Assembly: GCF_030445035.2 (NCBI RefSeq)
Contig: NC_080678.1
Coordinates: 117,805,947 to 117,869,946 of the forward strand
DNA length: 64,000 nt
Source: Dasypus novemcinctus
Lineage: Eukaryota; Chordata; Mammalia; Cingulata; Dasypodidae
Reading direction: 5' to 3'
The position numbers were made by a program, and so were the translations under genes. Below are positions 1 to 12,384 of the stretch, one piece after another. The notes beneath the pieces are model-generated. The model made no database searches. It was not told the DNA's origin and worked only from the letters and a program-made list of their open reading frames with translations. The first letter of the stretch is position 1, and the number at the start of each line of letters is the position of its first letter.

Positions 1-58
1 ACTTGCCCAAGGTTTGCATTCAGAAACGTACAACTCCCAAGTCCATACTGCACTCCAT

Positions 59-240
59 CAGTGGTTCTCAAGTGTCACTGCATGTTGAAATCCCTCAGGA
101 AGTTTTAAAAATGACCCAGTGTTGTGTACCATTCTTAGAGATTTCTGGTTTCATTGGCCTGGACTGTCCTGGAACTGGGATTTTGGAAAGCTCTCCAGTT
201 AGTCCTAATCCTAATGTGCAGCTGAAGTTGCGAATCCCTG
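59..240 (+). mobile_element. MER5-like hAT (Charlie) non-autonomous DNA transposon
   Basis: The segment opens with cagtggttctcaa, the terminal repeat of the MER5 group. It carries the typical internal order (ttctggtttcattgg, then ggaactgggattttgg) and closes about 180 bp later with a degraded inverse of the start. The length fits the roughly 190-bp MER5A consensus. It is an old, immobile eutherian-age copy with no coding content. Family assignment is from memory. Confidence 0.7.
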
Positions 241-384
241 TCTTACACCTTGTAGCCTCCTGGTGACCTAAATTCACTTTCTTCCACACCAGCAGATTGT
301 CCCTGTGTAGGCTGCCACCACTGGGGCCCCTGCCTCCATCCGTTCACTTATACTTGTCTTAGTGTCCTTTCTTTCCATGCCTTC

Positions 385-1045
385 CTGTATCTTAATAAAT
401 AGGTATTGAGTGCCTACCATGTGCCAGACATTTTTCTTGGTGCTGGAGTGCCTCAGTGGTGACAAGACAGCCAGGCCCCTGTCCTCATGGTACTTACCTT
501 GGAGGAGACAGGCAGGAAGCACGTGAGCAGATTCACATGGATTACACACAGAGCAGATTTTCGGGTGATGAATGGTACTTCAAAGAAAAATAAAGTGGGG
601 TAATGAGGAGAGCCATGCAGACTCAGAGGGCCTCTGTAGGTTGGCTGATGAGGGGAGGTATTTCCAAGGATAAGTAGGCAGAAATCGAAATGCTGTGCAT
701 GTTTTAGGTAGCAGGAGATGAACTTGGCTCATTTGAAGAATGAGCTCCCTGCCAGAAGGTAGATTGAGGAATACCCAGATCTCTATTTCATTCAAAGCAC
801 CAGAACAGCACCTGGCGCATCCCTCAATAAATATTTGTTGGATGAATGAATGAGCAGCCACTAGGTATGGCTGGAACAAAATGACAGTGAGGGAATGAGT
901 GGCAGAGGAGTTCAGAGGGATAGGGCCAGATGATGGGGGCTTTTATTGGCAATAATGAGGAGTTTGGATTTTACTTGAAATGCAAACAGAAGCTCATGGA
1001 GGGTTTTAATCACAGGAGTAACACAATCCAGTTTAAATATCTTTT
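385..1045 (+). repeat. Ancient dispersed repeat with an L2-like 3' end
   Basis: Two stretches match very common, highly diverged mammalian repeats. The first runs about 390-540 (attgagtgcctaccatgtgc, then a gacaagacagccaggcccctgtcctcatgg-like block). The second runs about 880-1030 and includes atggagggttttaatcacag. Between them, 797-855 reads like an L2 LINE tail (cacctggcgcat, then tcaataaatatttgttgg and an atgaatga ending). The exact family is uncertain; it may be two or three old elements side by side. No coding potential. Confidence 0.45.
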
Positions 1046-1054
1046 CAATAGGGG

Positions 1055-2070
1055 TATAATTTAATTACAGGAAAACTCACTCTTTTTAGGTATTCAGTTT
1101 GATTAGTTTTGACAAATGTGTCAAGTCATGTAACACTGCCACATTTTCATCAGTCCATCATTCATCCACTCACCAGTTGATGGATACTTGAATTGTTTCC
1201 AGTTTTTGCCATTTCTAAGTAAAGCTGCTGTAAATGTTCAGGCACAGGTTTTTGTATGAAACTACACCTGACAGTAGGGTTGCGGGTCGTAAGGCAAGTA
1301 TATTTTTAATTCTTTAAGAAACTGCCACGGTGTTTTTCAAAATGGCTGTACCATTTTGAAATATCACTGGCAATGAATGAGAGTTCCAGTTGCTTCATAT
1401 CCTTGCCAGAACTTTGTGCTGTGTGTGTGTGTGTTTGATTTTAGTCATTCTGTATTCTAATAGGTATGTAGTAGTATTTCATTATGGTTTTCTTTTGCAT
1501 TTTGGTATTTTTCGGGAGTGTTGAGCACCTTTTCATGTGTTTATTTGTCATCCATATTTCTTTGGTAAAATGTCTGTACAAATATTTTGCTCACTGAAAA
1601 ATATTAGGTTGCTTGGCTTCTTTGTGAATTGGTCTTTATATATGTGGCATAAAGTCCTTCTTCAATATGTGTTTCACAAATATTTTCTCCCAATCTGTGG
1701 TTTGTCTTTGCTTTTTCTTAATGGTTTTTAATTTGTCTGCCAATTGTTTTCTTTCTGTGGTTTGTACTCTAGTATCCTAAGAAATCCTTGTATGTCGCAA
1801 TGTCACAAAGATTTTCTTCTAGGTTTTCTTCCAGAAGGTTTACATATTTAGGCCCATGAGCCATTCTCAGTTGATTTTGTATATATTGTAGAGCTCTGTT
1901 CATAATTTTGCATGTGGGTGTTCAGTTGTTCCAGCACCATTTGTTGAAAATACTCTCCTATCTGCGTTGTGTATTCTCAGCACCTTTCCTGAAAAGGGAA
2001 TTAGTTGTTTTTATTCTGTTCCGAGAGGTGTTATGTCTATCCTTATACTATATGACTGTGTCTAGATGTT
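1055..2070 (-). mobile_element. LINE-1 fragment, 3' part (3' UTR and ORF2 C-terminal end)
   Basis: Plus-strand text such as ccagttgatggatacttg, the old-L1 aaactgccacggtgttttt-like block and ccagcaccatttgttgaaaa are reverse complements of the LINE-1 ORF2 C-terminal and 3' UTR region. The element therefore reads right to left with its 3' end near 1055. It is strongly diverged and has no long frame. It is followed by a piece of the same element class in the opposite orientation (2085-2490). Confidence 0.75.
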
Positions 2071-2084
2071 CCATCTCATCACTT

Positions 2085-2490
2085 GTATTCACCATTACAA
2101 AAGGTCTTAGCCAGTGCAATCTAGGGAAGCAAAAGACAAAAGGTACACAGATTGAAAAGGAAAATATACAGTGGTCTTTATTTGTAGACAACACATTGTC
2201 TATATAGAATATCCCAAGGAATCTATGAAAAAGTTACTAGTAATACTAAGAGTTTGTAGCAAAGACACAGGATACTAGGTTAATATCCAAAAATCAATTG
2301 TATTTCTATATACTAGCAATGAATACTTAGAAATTGAAATTTTAAAAATACCATTTACAATGGCTTCAAAAATATGAAAAACTTAGGGATAAATCTAATG
2401 AATCACTGAAATAGTTGAGTACTAAAAACTACAAAACACAGAAAAGAGAAATGAAAGGAAACCTAAATAAATGGAGAAATATCTATGAAT
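2085..2490 (+). mobile_element. LINE-1 ORF2 fragment in inverted (sense) orientation
   Basis: From about 2103 the sequence reads as sense LINE-1 ORF2 reverse-transcriptase text: tcttagccagtgcaatc, then a tctttatttgtagacaaca block where the RT FADD region should lie, then aaaatcaattgtatttctat and cctaaataaatgg. Antisense LINE-1 flanks it on both sides. An opposite-facing 5' piece next to a 3' piece is the signature of twin-priming during target-primed reverse transcription. Frame broken, non-functional. Confidence 0.7.
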
Positions 2491-3915
2491 TTTATTTGCT
2501 AATATTTTGTTGATGATTTTTTCATCATGAGAGACTATGGCCTGTAATTAAAGATTCTGTTCTATAATTATGCTTTTGATATCAGGTTAATGATGGCCTC
2601 ATAAAACAAGTGGGAAGTATTCCTCCCTCTTTAATTTTTGCAAGATTTTGTGTAGAATTTGTTATTTTTTCTTGAAACCTTTGGTAGAATTCAGCAGTCA
2701 GGCCCTATGGGCCTGGAGTTTTCCTCATGTTGGTTTTTAGCTATGGACCCAGTTTCTTTTATATACACACACACATGTTCATACATATGCATATACACAT
2801 ATATAGATACATGGCTACTTGGGTTATATATGCTACTCAATTTTTTTATTGGATAACTTCAGTACATTGAGTTTTTCAAGAAATTGTCCTTTTTGTTTAT
2901 GTTATCAAATTTGGTATATGGTTGTTCATAATACTTGCTTGTTATCCTTCTGAGAGCTCTAATATTAAGATCTCTAGTGAAGTCCTCTCATTTCTTGTTT
3001 TGGTTACCCTTTTATATCTTTCTCTCCCCTCTTCCACCTTCTTCCCCTACTTTCTGCCTGCCTTCATTCCTTTCTCCCTATTAATTTTGTCTTCTGGCCA
3101 ATATGTAATTGGGTTATTTTCTTATTTAAGAGTCCTTTGTATACTTTGAATATAAGTCCTTTATCAGATACGTATTTTCCAATGTTTTCTCCCCATCTGT
3201 GGTTTGTCTTTTCATCCTCTTAATAGAGTCTTCTGTAAAGAAGTTTTTAATTTTAATGAAGTCCAGTTTATCATTGTTTTTCTTTCATGGATTGTGCTTT
3301 TCATGTTGTATCTAGAACTTCAGTGCCAAACTCAAGGTCAAATAGATTATATCTTATGTTATCCTCTGGCACTTTTATAGCTTTGCATTATACATTTTGG
3401 TCTGTGATCCATTTTGAGTTTGTTTTTTTGTGAAAGGTTTAAGATCTGTGTCTAGATTTATTTATATTTTGCACACAGATGTCCCCTTGTTCCAGAACCA
3501 TTTGTTGAAAACCCTGTGCTTTCTCCATTGAGTTGCCTTTGCTCTCTGTCAAAGACCAATTGATTGTATTTCTCTGGAGGCTTGCTCTTCTGGTCCTTCA
3601 ATCTATTTGTGTATTCTTTCACCACTACTACACTGACTTGATTACTGCAGCTTTAGATTGTTTTGAATTCAAGTAGTGTCAGTCCTCTTAACTTTGTTCT
3701 TAGTATTGTAGTGGCTTTTCTGGGTCTTTTGCCATTTCATCTAAACTTTAGAATTGGTTTGTTGATATCCACAGAATAACTTGCCAGCATTTTCATTGGG
3801 ATTTCCTTAAATCTGTTGATCACATTGGGAAGAATTGATAACTTAACAATTTTGAGTCTTCCTGTCCATGAACTTGGAATATCTTTCCGTTTATTTAAAT
3901 CTTCAGTGTTCTCTT
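2490..3915 (-). mobile_element. LINE-1 ORF2 fragments (two antisense pieces)
   Basis: 2490-3120 is antisense ORF2 from the RT region (tttgctaatattttgttgatg, ggtttttagctatgg). 3110-3915 jumps back to antisense ORF2 C-terminal text (agtcctttatcagatacg, ccatttgttgaaaaccc). The minus-strand frame at 3919-3737 still reads as ORF2-like protein containing WTGRLKIVKLSILP, the conserved block downstream of the RT. The repeated order implies at least two LINE-1 insertions. All frames are broken. Confidence 0.75.
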
Positions 3916-4214
3916 GCAAGTTTGCTTTGGGAGCTTATGGAGAATACAAAGAGCAGGTTGTTACTCATCCAGTTACACGAAGGCTGCCACTTTAGACAAG
4001 GTGGAATTAACTACAGTCTTCTTTTTCCTTTCCCTTTCCTCTTTCCTACTTCTCCAAATATTTGAATTACTAAGCTTTTACAGCCTTGGAATGTCTCCAC
4101 CAGACCACTGGGGAATTAGAACTAACCTCACTGATGCTTGTACTCCCCTTTTCCTCATTACCCACAAACTTTTATCAACATTTATTGGGGTTATTCCAAT
4201 TTGAAAAAGAATTG
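3916..4214. other. Unassigned spacer
   Basis: About 300 bp between LINE-1 pieces. Short overlapping open frames exist, but none resembles a known protein. I recognise no repeat. Confidence 0.4.
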
Positions 4215-4645
4215 GCTACAATTTCTCTTTTTTCCTTTTGATATTATGGTAACATATACAATATAAAATAGCCCGTTTTAACCACTTTCAACCTTACAAT
4301 TCAATGGTAATTGAAGTACCAATGTTGTACTACAATCACCACCATCGGTTACTAAAACTTTTCCATCATCCCAAACAGAAATGCTATAATCATTAAGCAT
4401 TGACTCCCTCTTCCCTCTGTTCCTGGTAACCTTTAATCTACTTTGTCTCTATGAATTTGCATATTCTAGTTATTGAATATAAGTGAAATCAAACAATATC
4501 TGACCTTTGTGTTTGGCTTATTTCACTCAACCTGATGTCTTCAAGGTTCACCCATGCTGTCCCATGTATCAGAAGTTCATTTTCATGGCTGAATGATAGT
4601 CCATTGCATGTATATACCACATTTTATTTTTCCATTCATCTGTTG
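4215..4645 (-). mobile_element. LINE-1 3' end (old subfamily)
   Basis: Antisense text of an old L1 3' UTR: caatcaccaccatcgg, then the tttgtctctatgaatttgc block and the ggctgaatgatagtccattg block leading into tgttgatgtcc. Truncated on the right, where a second similar 3' end begins near 4765. Confidence 0.7.
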
Positions 4646-4764
4646 ATGTCCATTTCTTATGACGTGGCAGATGAATCCTAAATTAAGATTGAAGTCTTGG
4701 TATTTTAAAGCAACCTCTTGGACTTATTTATTTTCTTCCTTTGTTTTTTAAAATGATCATTTTT

Positions 4765-5275
4765 TTTTTTGCTGAGATATAATTCACATACCACAAATTT
4801 TACCCTTGTGAAGTGTATGATTCAGGACTTGTATATTTATGAAGTTGTTCAACCATGAGCTGTGTCAAATTTCAGAACATTTTCAACAACCAAAAATGAA
4901 ACCCCTTACCCTTCAAGCAGTCCCTTCCAGGTCCAGTCCTTGGAAACCACTAATCTGTTTTCTGCCTCTATGGGTTTGTCTCTTCTGGACATTTCTTATC
5001 AGTGGAGTCATATGCTATGTGGCCATTTGTGTCTGACTTCCAGGTTTTCAAGGTTTATCCTCAACACCTTAATCTTTTTTTATGGTGACTAACATTCCCT
5101 TAACATGGATATACTATATTTTGTTTATCCGTCGATCAGTTGATAGACATTTGGGTTGTTTCCACTCTTTGGCTACTATGGATAATGTTGCAATGAAGTT
5201 TTTGTGTGGATTTTAAATTCTTAAATTCATTTGGGTATATTCCTAGGAGTGGAGCTATATCCAGACTTCTCTTAA
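4765..5275 (-). mobile_element. LINE-1 3' end (second copy)
   Basis: It repeats the same L1 3' UTR segment as the copy at 4215-4645: gagatataattcacatacca, the ggaaaccactaatctg block, and the ttgggtatattcctaggagt block. Two independent L1M-type 3' ends lie in tandem in the same orientation. No coding potential. Confidence 0.75.
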
Positions 5276-7139
5276 AACATTAATTCCTTTGGAAGTTTGA
5301 ATGGAAGAGACATGCACATAAATAATTGTGTTAAGACAGGGCTTTTAGGGGACTCTTAAGAGGTCTCTAAAGTTATCTTCCATTTCATTGGACTGATTTC
5401 AAGAATCAGTGAGGAATTTTCCCAGATGCCCACTCAACTGAGAGCTCCTTGAAGGTGGAAGTTATATTCCTCTCTGTATTTTCAGTCCTAACAGTGTACA
5501 GCACATTGTAGGCACTCAAAGCCTGAGGAATCGATTGGGGATTTTTCCTCTTCCCAGACGTGATCTGTGATCACATTCCTGACAGGTGGATATAGAGACT
5601 CAGGGCATGTCAGGCACCATTGCCAGGCAACCAAGGGCAGCTTCTGTTGCTTGGTGACTGGATAAGAGGATGGGGTTGGAAGTTTAGAGCCTTCATGGTC
5701 ACTCTTTTAGAACTGCCTCATTGAAGCTGAGCTTGCCTCCCCTCCTCATGCCTCTTTTTGTTCTCCCCACCTTGTTGTCCCTGAGTGAGTAGTTGGACAG
5801 CTTAAGCCACTTGCTTCATAGTAGAGCAGGGCTGTCTTGAAGCACGAGTGCCATTTGAAATCTTCAGGAGCAACCTTGTTTCCAGAGGTGGCTCAGACTT
5901 CACTTGCTAATCACAAGACTGCTGGGAAGTGGCCCAGAGGCTTTCCAAAGAAGGGAGAAGGTGGGGGTGATGAGTTGGGAGAGGGAAGATTTTCAGAGGT
6001 GGGAAACTTGTTTCTTTTTTTCCAGCCTTTAGAAGCTCAGGGCTCAAGCCATAAAGTGACCTAGAAATCCAGAGCATTGGCTTTCTCTTCTCCCTTTTAA
6101 CTTCTCTCAGAGGGAAGATGTCTAAGAAGAAAAGGGTTGTGGCAACATGTGTTTTCTTTTTTCCCTAAGGGTCCAGGACTTCTCAAAGGAACTGATTATA
6201 CTCTAAGTTCAGAGAAGAATATTTTAACCATGACAAATGAACATCAGTCTTTCTAGGAGAGAATTTATGGACTTAGAATTTTCTAATTGAAAAAAACATT
6301 GCTGACATCCCTGTTGTTTTTTTTCCCCCAGTTTTGTTTTTTAAGTTTTCTTCTTATATTTGATGTCCCCTGTTTTAAAGCTTATGTTTGACATGTTAGA
6401 TAACTAAAGATTAAGAACAAAGGTGGCCTTGAGGCATATGAGGACAAATAATTTGAGAGAGGTTGGGAAGTCCCCTTTCACAAGTTATCTCCCTCACTTC
6501 TTGTTTTCCTAACATAGATGCCTTCTTTGTCCTGTAAGTGACTGTTTTTTCAGGAGACCCCCCATGAAAATGCTCATGTATTAAAGGGAATTAATTTAAA
6601 GGTAGAATCTTGAGGGAATAGGCAGAGCAGTCATTTCTGAAGAGAGACAATGGCATTTTACATTTTCCTTTGAGTCTACCCTGGCTTAATCTTTTATTGA
6701 GTTTCTCATTTTAGACCATATCCACATATGCCTATTGATAGCACATTATGAAACATGTGGCTGGAGTTCCTCTCTTGATAATAGCAGAACAAATTGCATT
6801 TTGTTGGAGAAATATATTCTTATATTAAGAAAAACTTGTTACTTAATAAAACATATTTATAAAAACAATCAGATGCAGGCATGCCATGTATGCAAAACTC
6901 ATTATGGTAAAAGTAATGAAGCATTATATGATTTCTCACTTTGCAGAGGTGGCTGTTCTGAGATTGCCCAGGGATGATGTGCAGGTAGCCCTTGTGTAGG
7001 TCTTTCTCTCCTGGCAAATGTGAGGCAGGAAATGCAATTAAGTAGGACCTGCTCATTGAGACAGCAATGTGTTCTCCCAGCGAGGTAAACACTACTGTAC
7101 CAAGGGTCCCCAAATCCACCCCCAGATTCAGTAATTGAC
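5276..7139. other. Mostly unassigned sequence
   Basis: Apart from an L2 tail (5420-5545) I recognise no element. Open frames here (for example 5837-6064 plus, 6820-7164 minus) are short, overlap on both strands and show no domain. I treat them as chance. Confidence 0.4.
5420..5545 (+). mobile_element. L2 LINE 3' end
   Basis: The run gagagctccttgaaggtgg, then tgtattttcagtcctaac, then gcacattgtaggcactcaaa follows the order of the L2 3' terminus (gag-ctc-cttgag, then cccagtgcctag, then the tagtaggtgctcaata end). Diverged, as expected for an element of early mammalian age. Confidence 0.6.
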
Positions 7140-7700
7140 TGGAAGGCCTCATAAGAATCAGCATGAAGTTGTAGGGCTATTACAGTGAATTTATTCATTG
7201 TGATATTTACAGTATAAATAATTACACTGTGATGATTACAGTGAATCTATATAATAAATACAGGGTACCAGTTACAAAGCAAAATCAGCAAAAAGGAAAG
7301 GCTCGTGGGGTAAGGTCTGAAGGAGACCAGGTACATGCTTCCAAGAGTCATCTCTCAGTGGAGTCACAAAGGCTTCAGTTCCTCCAGCTACAGGTTGTGA
7401 CAAAACATGTTACTGTAACCTGAGGCTAGGAGTCCAGGGGTTTTATTGGAGGTGAATCATGTAGGCACAGACTCAGGAGACTCTCAGGAGGACAGCAGGT
7501 GTTCAACATAAGCCACATTGTTTGTACAGTTGCTTCAGCACATTGATCCACTGTTACCAGTTAGTTTTATATCAGTTAGGGAACTGTGTACAAGTCAGGT
7601 TCTCAGATGTCAACCAAGGGCCAGCTGTGCAAGCAGGCCCCTCTAAGGTAGCTGTTTCCAGCCTACTCTGTTGACTGTCTTTTGCACAAGTATGTAATGT
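7140..7700. mobile_element. Possible LTR or other dispersed repeat, family unknown
   Basis: The text looks like retroviral LTR-type sequence: a local duplication around attacagtgaat (about 7183 and 7239), a taataaataca stretch, then ggtctgaaggagaccagg and a gggttttattgg block. I could not match it to a named family or find clean termini or a target-site duplication. It could be unique sequence. Confidence 0.3.
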
Positions 7701-8315
7701 GTACGTGTTCTTGACTGTCATGATCTCAGGGAAATTGTTCAGTTGTCACCTATAAATCAGTAGTTCCTTGTGTTACATATGCCCAGGTCTTCTAATTGGT
7801 GATGCAGGAACTTTGTACTTTGAAATAAAGTCCTGTCTGTAATTAGTGGTAGAGAGGGGAAGGAATGAGGGGAAAGAAAGGACAGATGGACCCAGGGTTC
7901 AGGGGCTTGGAGGAGGAAATATGCTGAAGCAATTTACATCATGAAAGAAAGAAACTAGATTATTTACCTTGGCGCCTAAATAGCAGAAGCATCTAGAAAA
8001 TGGAGTAATTTAAAAGTGCTATTTTAAGTGTTTAGTTATTTTTACTTATTCCATTTTAATAATTGCAAAGCATTTGCTCAGAGTGAGGTTCTGTGTCGAT
8101 CAGTTGCAATTGTTGGCAGGGGTCCGATCCTTATAATGCAAAAAGGATGATAATGGAACCTGGGACTATCACAGAAGTCCTTGATCTTGCTGCTAACACA
8201 TGGGATGTGATAGTTCTCCATCATTTCTCTGAGTGGTAGGTAAAAACTTGTTTTTAATGTTTAAACTTTCATTAGTAACTTGATTGTTTTCATGCAATTG
8301 CTTCTACATATTTTA
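7701..8315. other. Unassigned spacer
   Basis: About 600 bp with no recognisable gene, repeat or regulatory element before the DAS-SINE. Confidence 0.4.
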
Positions 8316-8326
8316 TTTTAACCTTT

Positions 8327-8718
8327 ATTTTTTAATTAATTAATTTCTCTCCCCTCCCCCCCCCCAGTTGTCTGCTCTTTGTGTCCATTTGCTGTGTGTT
8401 CTTCTGTGTCCACTTGTATTCTTGTCAGTGGTATCCAGAATTGTGTCTCATTTTGTTGCATCACCTTGCTGCTGCGTCAGCTCTCCATGTGGGTGGTGCT
8501 AATCCTGGGCCGACTGCACTTTCTTTCATGCTGGCGGCTCTCCTTATGGGGTGCAGTCCTTGCGCTTGGGGCTCCCCTATGCAGGGGACAGCCCTGTGTG
8601 GCACAGCACTCCTTGCGTGCATCAGCACTGCGCATGGGCTAGCTCCACAGGGTCAGGAGGCCCTGGGTTTGAACCTTGGTAGGCAGAGGCCCTATCTGTT
8701 GGGCCAAATCTGCTTCCC
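8327..8718 (-). mobile_element. DAS-SINE (armadillo tRNA-Ala-derived SINE)
   Basis: Read on the minus strand, the element starts at 8718 with gggaagcagatttggccca, a tRNA-Ala-like A box. A B-box region (ggttcaaaccc) follows, then the SINE-specific body, and it ends in an A-rich tail seen here as taattaattaattt. ttttaacctt (from 8316) and ttttaccctt (8721-8730) look like a target-site duplication with one mismatch. Non-autonomous, mobilised by LINE-1. The apparent frames of 87 and 119 codons on the plus strand are antisense shadows. Confidence 0.9.
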
Positions 8719-8789
8719 ATTTTTACCCTTAATGAAGTGAGTTATTTATCTTCTATGGTTCAAAAATCAACTTTATTAAAATCATTTTA

Positions 8790-11020
8790 CCTTTTAAAAA
8801 TCAACTTTTTTCAGGTACAGTTATGTACAGTAATCTTTACCTGATGAATAAAGTCCCATTTATTTAATTTTTTGGCCTATTTGAATACCCTTATTTCTTT
8901 TCCTTGCCCATTAGTATTGGTCAGAACTCTAGTACAATGTTGAATAGCAAGGGTGAGAATGAATGTACTTGTTTTGTTCCTGATCTTAGGTCAAAGCATT
9001 CAGTCTTTCACCTTTAGGTATGATGTTAACTATAGTTAGAACTTTTTGGTAGATACCATTTATCAGATTGAGGAAATTCCCTTTCATCCCTAGATTGCTG
9101 GTAATTATTATCAGGAAAGGATTTTGGATACTTTTTCAAATGACTTTTTTCCTATATTGAGGTTTTCATATGGCTTTTTAGGTTTGTTATTATGGTGAAT
9201 TATATTGTTTGATTTTTGAATGTTTGCCAACTGTGAATTCCTGGCACAAAGCCCATTTAGTTATGATCTCTTACCCTTGAAAAACATTGTTGGACTTGAT
9301 TTGATGAAATTTTGTTTTAAATTTTGCATCTCTGTTCAGTGAATAGTTTTATTTTTTTGTAGTGTCTTTGTCTTATTTTAGCATCCTGGTGATACTGGCT
9401 TCATAGAATATATTGGGCATAATTCACTTCTCTTCAATTTTGGGGGAACATTTGTGTAGATTTGGTATAATTTTCCTTTGATGTTTGATAGAATTCACCA
9501 GGGAAGCCATCTAGGTCTGGAGATGTTTTGATTTTAAAAATGATTCAGGACTATTCATATTATCTTTTTCTTCCATAATTGAGCTTTTTAGTTTGTATCA
9601 TTCAAGGAATTTGTCCATTTTAATTAGATTATTGAATTTAATGATATAAAGTTGTTATAGTATTTCCTGATAACCCTTTTTATATCTGTTGAATCTGAAG
9701 TGATGTCACTTCTTTCACTTCTGATTTTTGTGGTTTGTATCTCTCTTTTTTTTCTTTATCAGTATGGCTAGAGTTTTATTAATTTTATCGATCTACTCAA
9801 AGAACCAGCTTTTGGTTTCTTTGGTTTTCTCTTTTGGTATTTTATTAGTTTTTTCTATTTCATTAATTTCTGCTTTAATATTTATTTAATTTCTTATGAC
9901 TATTTTGAGTTTTATTTGCTTTTCTTTTCCTAGTTTCTTAAGGTGGAAGCTCAGGTAATTTGAGCTCTCTTTTCTTTTTTAGTGTAAGTGGTAAATTTCT
10001 CACTAGAACTTTTTTAGCAACATTCCATAAATTCTGTTATGTTAGGTTTTAATTTTCATTTAGTCTAAAATATATTCTGACCTCCTTTTTGGTTTCTTCT
10101 CTGATCTGTGGGTTATATAAGAGGGAGTTATTTAGCTTCCAAATATTTAGGCTTTTTTCAGAGACCACTCTGGTATTGATATCTGATTTAATTCCATTGT
10201 GGTCAAATAATATACTTTGAATAACTTGAATTCTTTTGAATTTTTAAAGATTATTTTATTGTACAGAATTTGCTTTATCTTGGCAAATGTTTCATGTGCA
10301 CTCAAGAAGAATAATCTTCTGTTTTAGGTAGAACATTCTATAAATATTAGTTATGTCAAGCTGCTGGATGATATTGTTCAAATCTACTATATTTTTTGCT
10401 GATTTTCTTCCTACTTGTTCTATCCATTTTTGAGAGTGGGGCATTTAAATCTCCATCTATAATTATGAATTTGTCTATTTTTCCTTAGCAAACCAAAATT
10501 CTTGGTTTTTTTATTTTGAAGCTTTGTTATTGGGTGTATAAATGTTTAGGAATATTATGTTCTCTTGATTAATTGACCCCTTTATCAATGTGAAATGACC
10601 TTCTTTGTTTCTGGTACCATTCCTTGCTCTGAAATTGTCTTCTGTAATATTAACATCGTCCCTCCATCTTTCATTTGACTAGTGTTAGTATGATATAGCA
10701 TTTTCCATCTTTTACTTTTAACCTATTTGTGTCTTTATATTTAAAGTGTATTTTAAGTAGCATATAGTTTGGTCTTTCTTTTTTATTCATTCTGATGATA
10801 TCTGTTTTTTAATTGGGGTATTCAATCCATATACATTTAATATGATATTGTAATAGTTACATTTGAATCTGTCATCTTACTTTTGTTTTCTATTCGTCCT
10901 GTCTGTTTTGTGTTCCCTTTTCCATTTTTATTCCTTCTTTTTGATAAAGTAATTTTGTGGTTGCTTCAGAATTTATAGTATACATCTTTAAACTATTACA
11001 GTTTACCTTTAAGTGATTGC
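8790..11020 (-). mobile_element. LINE-1, ORF2 region (antisense)
   Basis: Antisense ORF2 text runs from the RT region rightward: gtacaatgttgaatagcaag and the ttaggtcaaagcattcagtc block, then gagttttattaattttatcg, then the endonuclease-proximal block with gtatataaatg-like text. No frame survives. The 5' part continues beyond an inserted LTR at 11401-12800. Confidence 0.8.
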
Positions 11021-11024
11021 CTTA

Positions 11025-11400
11025 GTTTCTCAGCTGTATGGACAAGAAATACCACACAATGGGTTGGTTTAACAACTGGAATTTATTGGCTCATGGTTTC
11101 AGAGGCTAGAAGACTTGCTTCCTCTTGGGGTAGGCAGTGTTCTGGTTGGCTGGCAATCCCTGGCTGGGTTCCTTGACTTTTCTGTCACATGATGTATCCT
11201 TTCTTTCTCTTCCAGGCTCCATTGACTTCCTGCTTCTACTTGTCTATGTGGCTTTCTCTTCAAAAAATTTCCAGTAATAGGATTAAAGCCCAGCCTCATT
11301 CAGGTGGGCCACACCTTAACTAAAAATAACGTCTTCAAAAGGTCCTATTTTCCATGGGTTCACACCCACAGGAATACATAATTCACCCTACCAAAGTGAT
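11025..11400 (-). mobile_element. MaLR-like LTR inserted in LINE-1
   Basis: LINE-1 antisense text stops near 11020 and is replaced by a block reading ccttagtttctcagctg, then accacacaatggg, then ggaatttattggctcatgg. It ends with hydrophilic-type LTR text (acacccacaggaatac). This resembles antisense LTRs of the MLT1/MST group. The internal ttattgg fits an antisense polyadenylation region. It looks like a solo LTR. Family name is inference. Confidence 0.5.
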
Positions 11401-11549
11401 ATTATGCCACTGCACATATGGTGTTAGAATCTTTATTGATAATATACTTCCTTTTCTCCTTGACCTTTATAATATTTTTGAGTGTGTGTGTATGTCTCCC
11501 AGTGTGACTCCCTTATCTGTTTGTTTTTGCTCATTGTCTGCTTGTTGTC

Positions 11550-11644
11550 TGTTTGTTTTTTTCTTTTGGAGGCCCTGGGAACTGAACTCAGGACCTCTCA
11601 TGTGGGAGGCATGCACTCAACTGCTTGAGCCATAATCGCTCCCC
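11550..11644 (-). mobile_element. Short tRNA-derived SINE (head only)
   Basis: On the minus strand a tRNA-Ala-like unit of about 77 bp starts at 11644 (gggagcgattatggctcaag, A box) and reaches a B-box-like gagttcagttccc. An A-rich tail follows, seen as tttgtttttttctttt on the plus strand. It shares its head with the DAS-SINE but lacks the SINE-specific body. Confidence 0.75.
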
Positions 11645-12384
11645 TTTGTAGTATTTTTGTCATGCAACTTACTTATATGGTTGTAAACTGTAAAATGCAT
11701 TGTTATTATTTTTTATTAGTCAATTTTCTTTTTAAGTGATAAGAATATTTGTGATATATTTATCCTTATTGTTACCATTTCCTGTGCCCTTCATTCCTTT
11801 GTATACATATAGATTTCAATGTGATATCATTTTACTTTTGCCTAAAGGACTTCATGTAACATATATTGTTTTACAGGTTTGCTGATTAAGGAGTTCTTTC
11901 AGCTCTTGTATGTCTGAAAAATCTTTATTTTGCCTTTGTTTTTGAAAGAGATTTTCACTGTTTATATATCGCTATATTGTCCATTTCTTTCTATTCTTAA
12001 ACAAAATTTTTTTGTGTGATGTTCTTCCACTGCCTTTCCACTAGTATCCTTACCTTTGTTCTTTTATCAATAGCATGTCTTTTTTCCTCTGGTTGCTTTT
12101 AAAAAATTCCCTTTATCTTTGGTTTTGAGCAACTTGATCAGATGTACCTGAGTGTAGTTTCCTTACTCATTTTTTTGCCTCGATTTCATTAAGTTTCTTG
12201 GTCTGTGGTTTCTCATCAGATTTGGAAAATGACCATTCTTTCTTCAAATATTTTTTCTGGCCTCCCTTCTTTCTTTGATGGAATCAAACTACATGCATAT
12301 TAGACTGTTTGAAGTTGTCTTAGAGCTCACTGATGCTCTTTTCATTTTATTCAAAGATTTTTTTGTCTTTGTGTTTCAGTTTGG

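Noticed and set aside
8379-8740. Overlapping frames of 87 and 119 codons
   Set aside because: They lie entirely in an antisense DAS-SINE; similar frames recur in other copies (48123-48488, 54011-54333).
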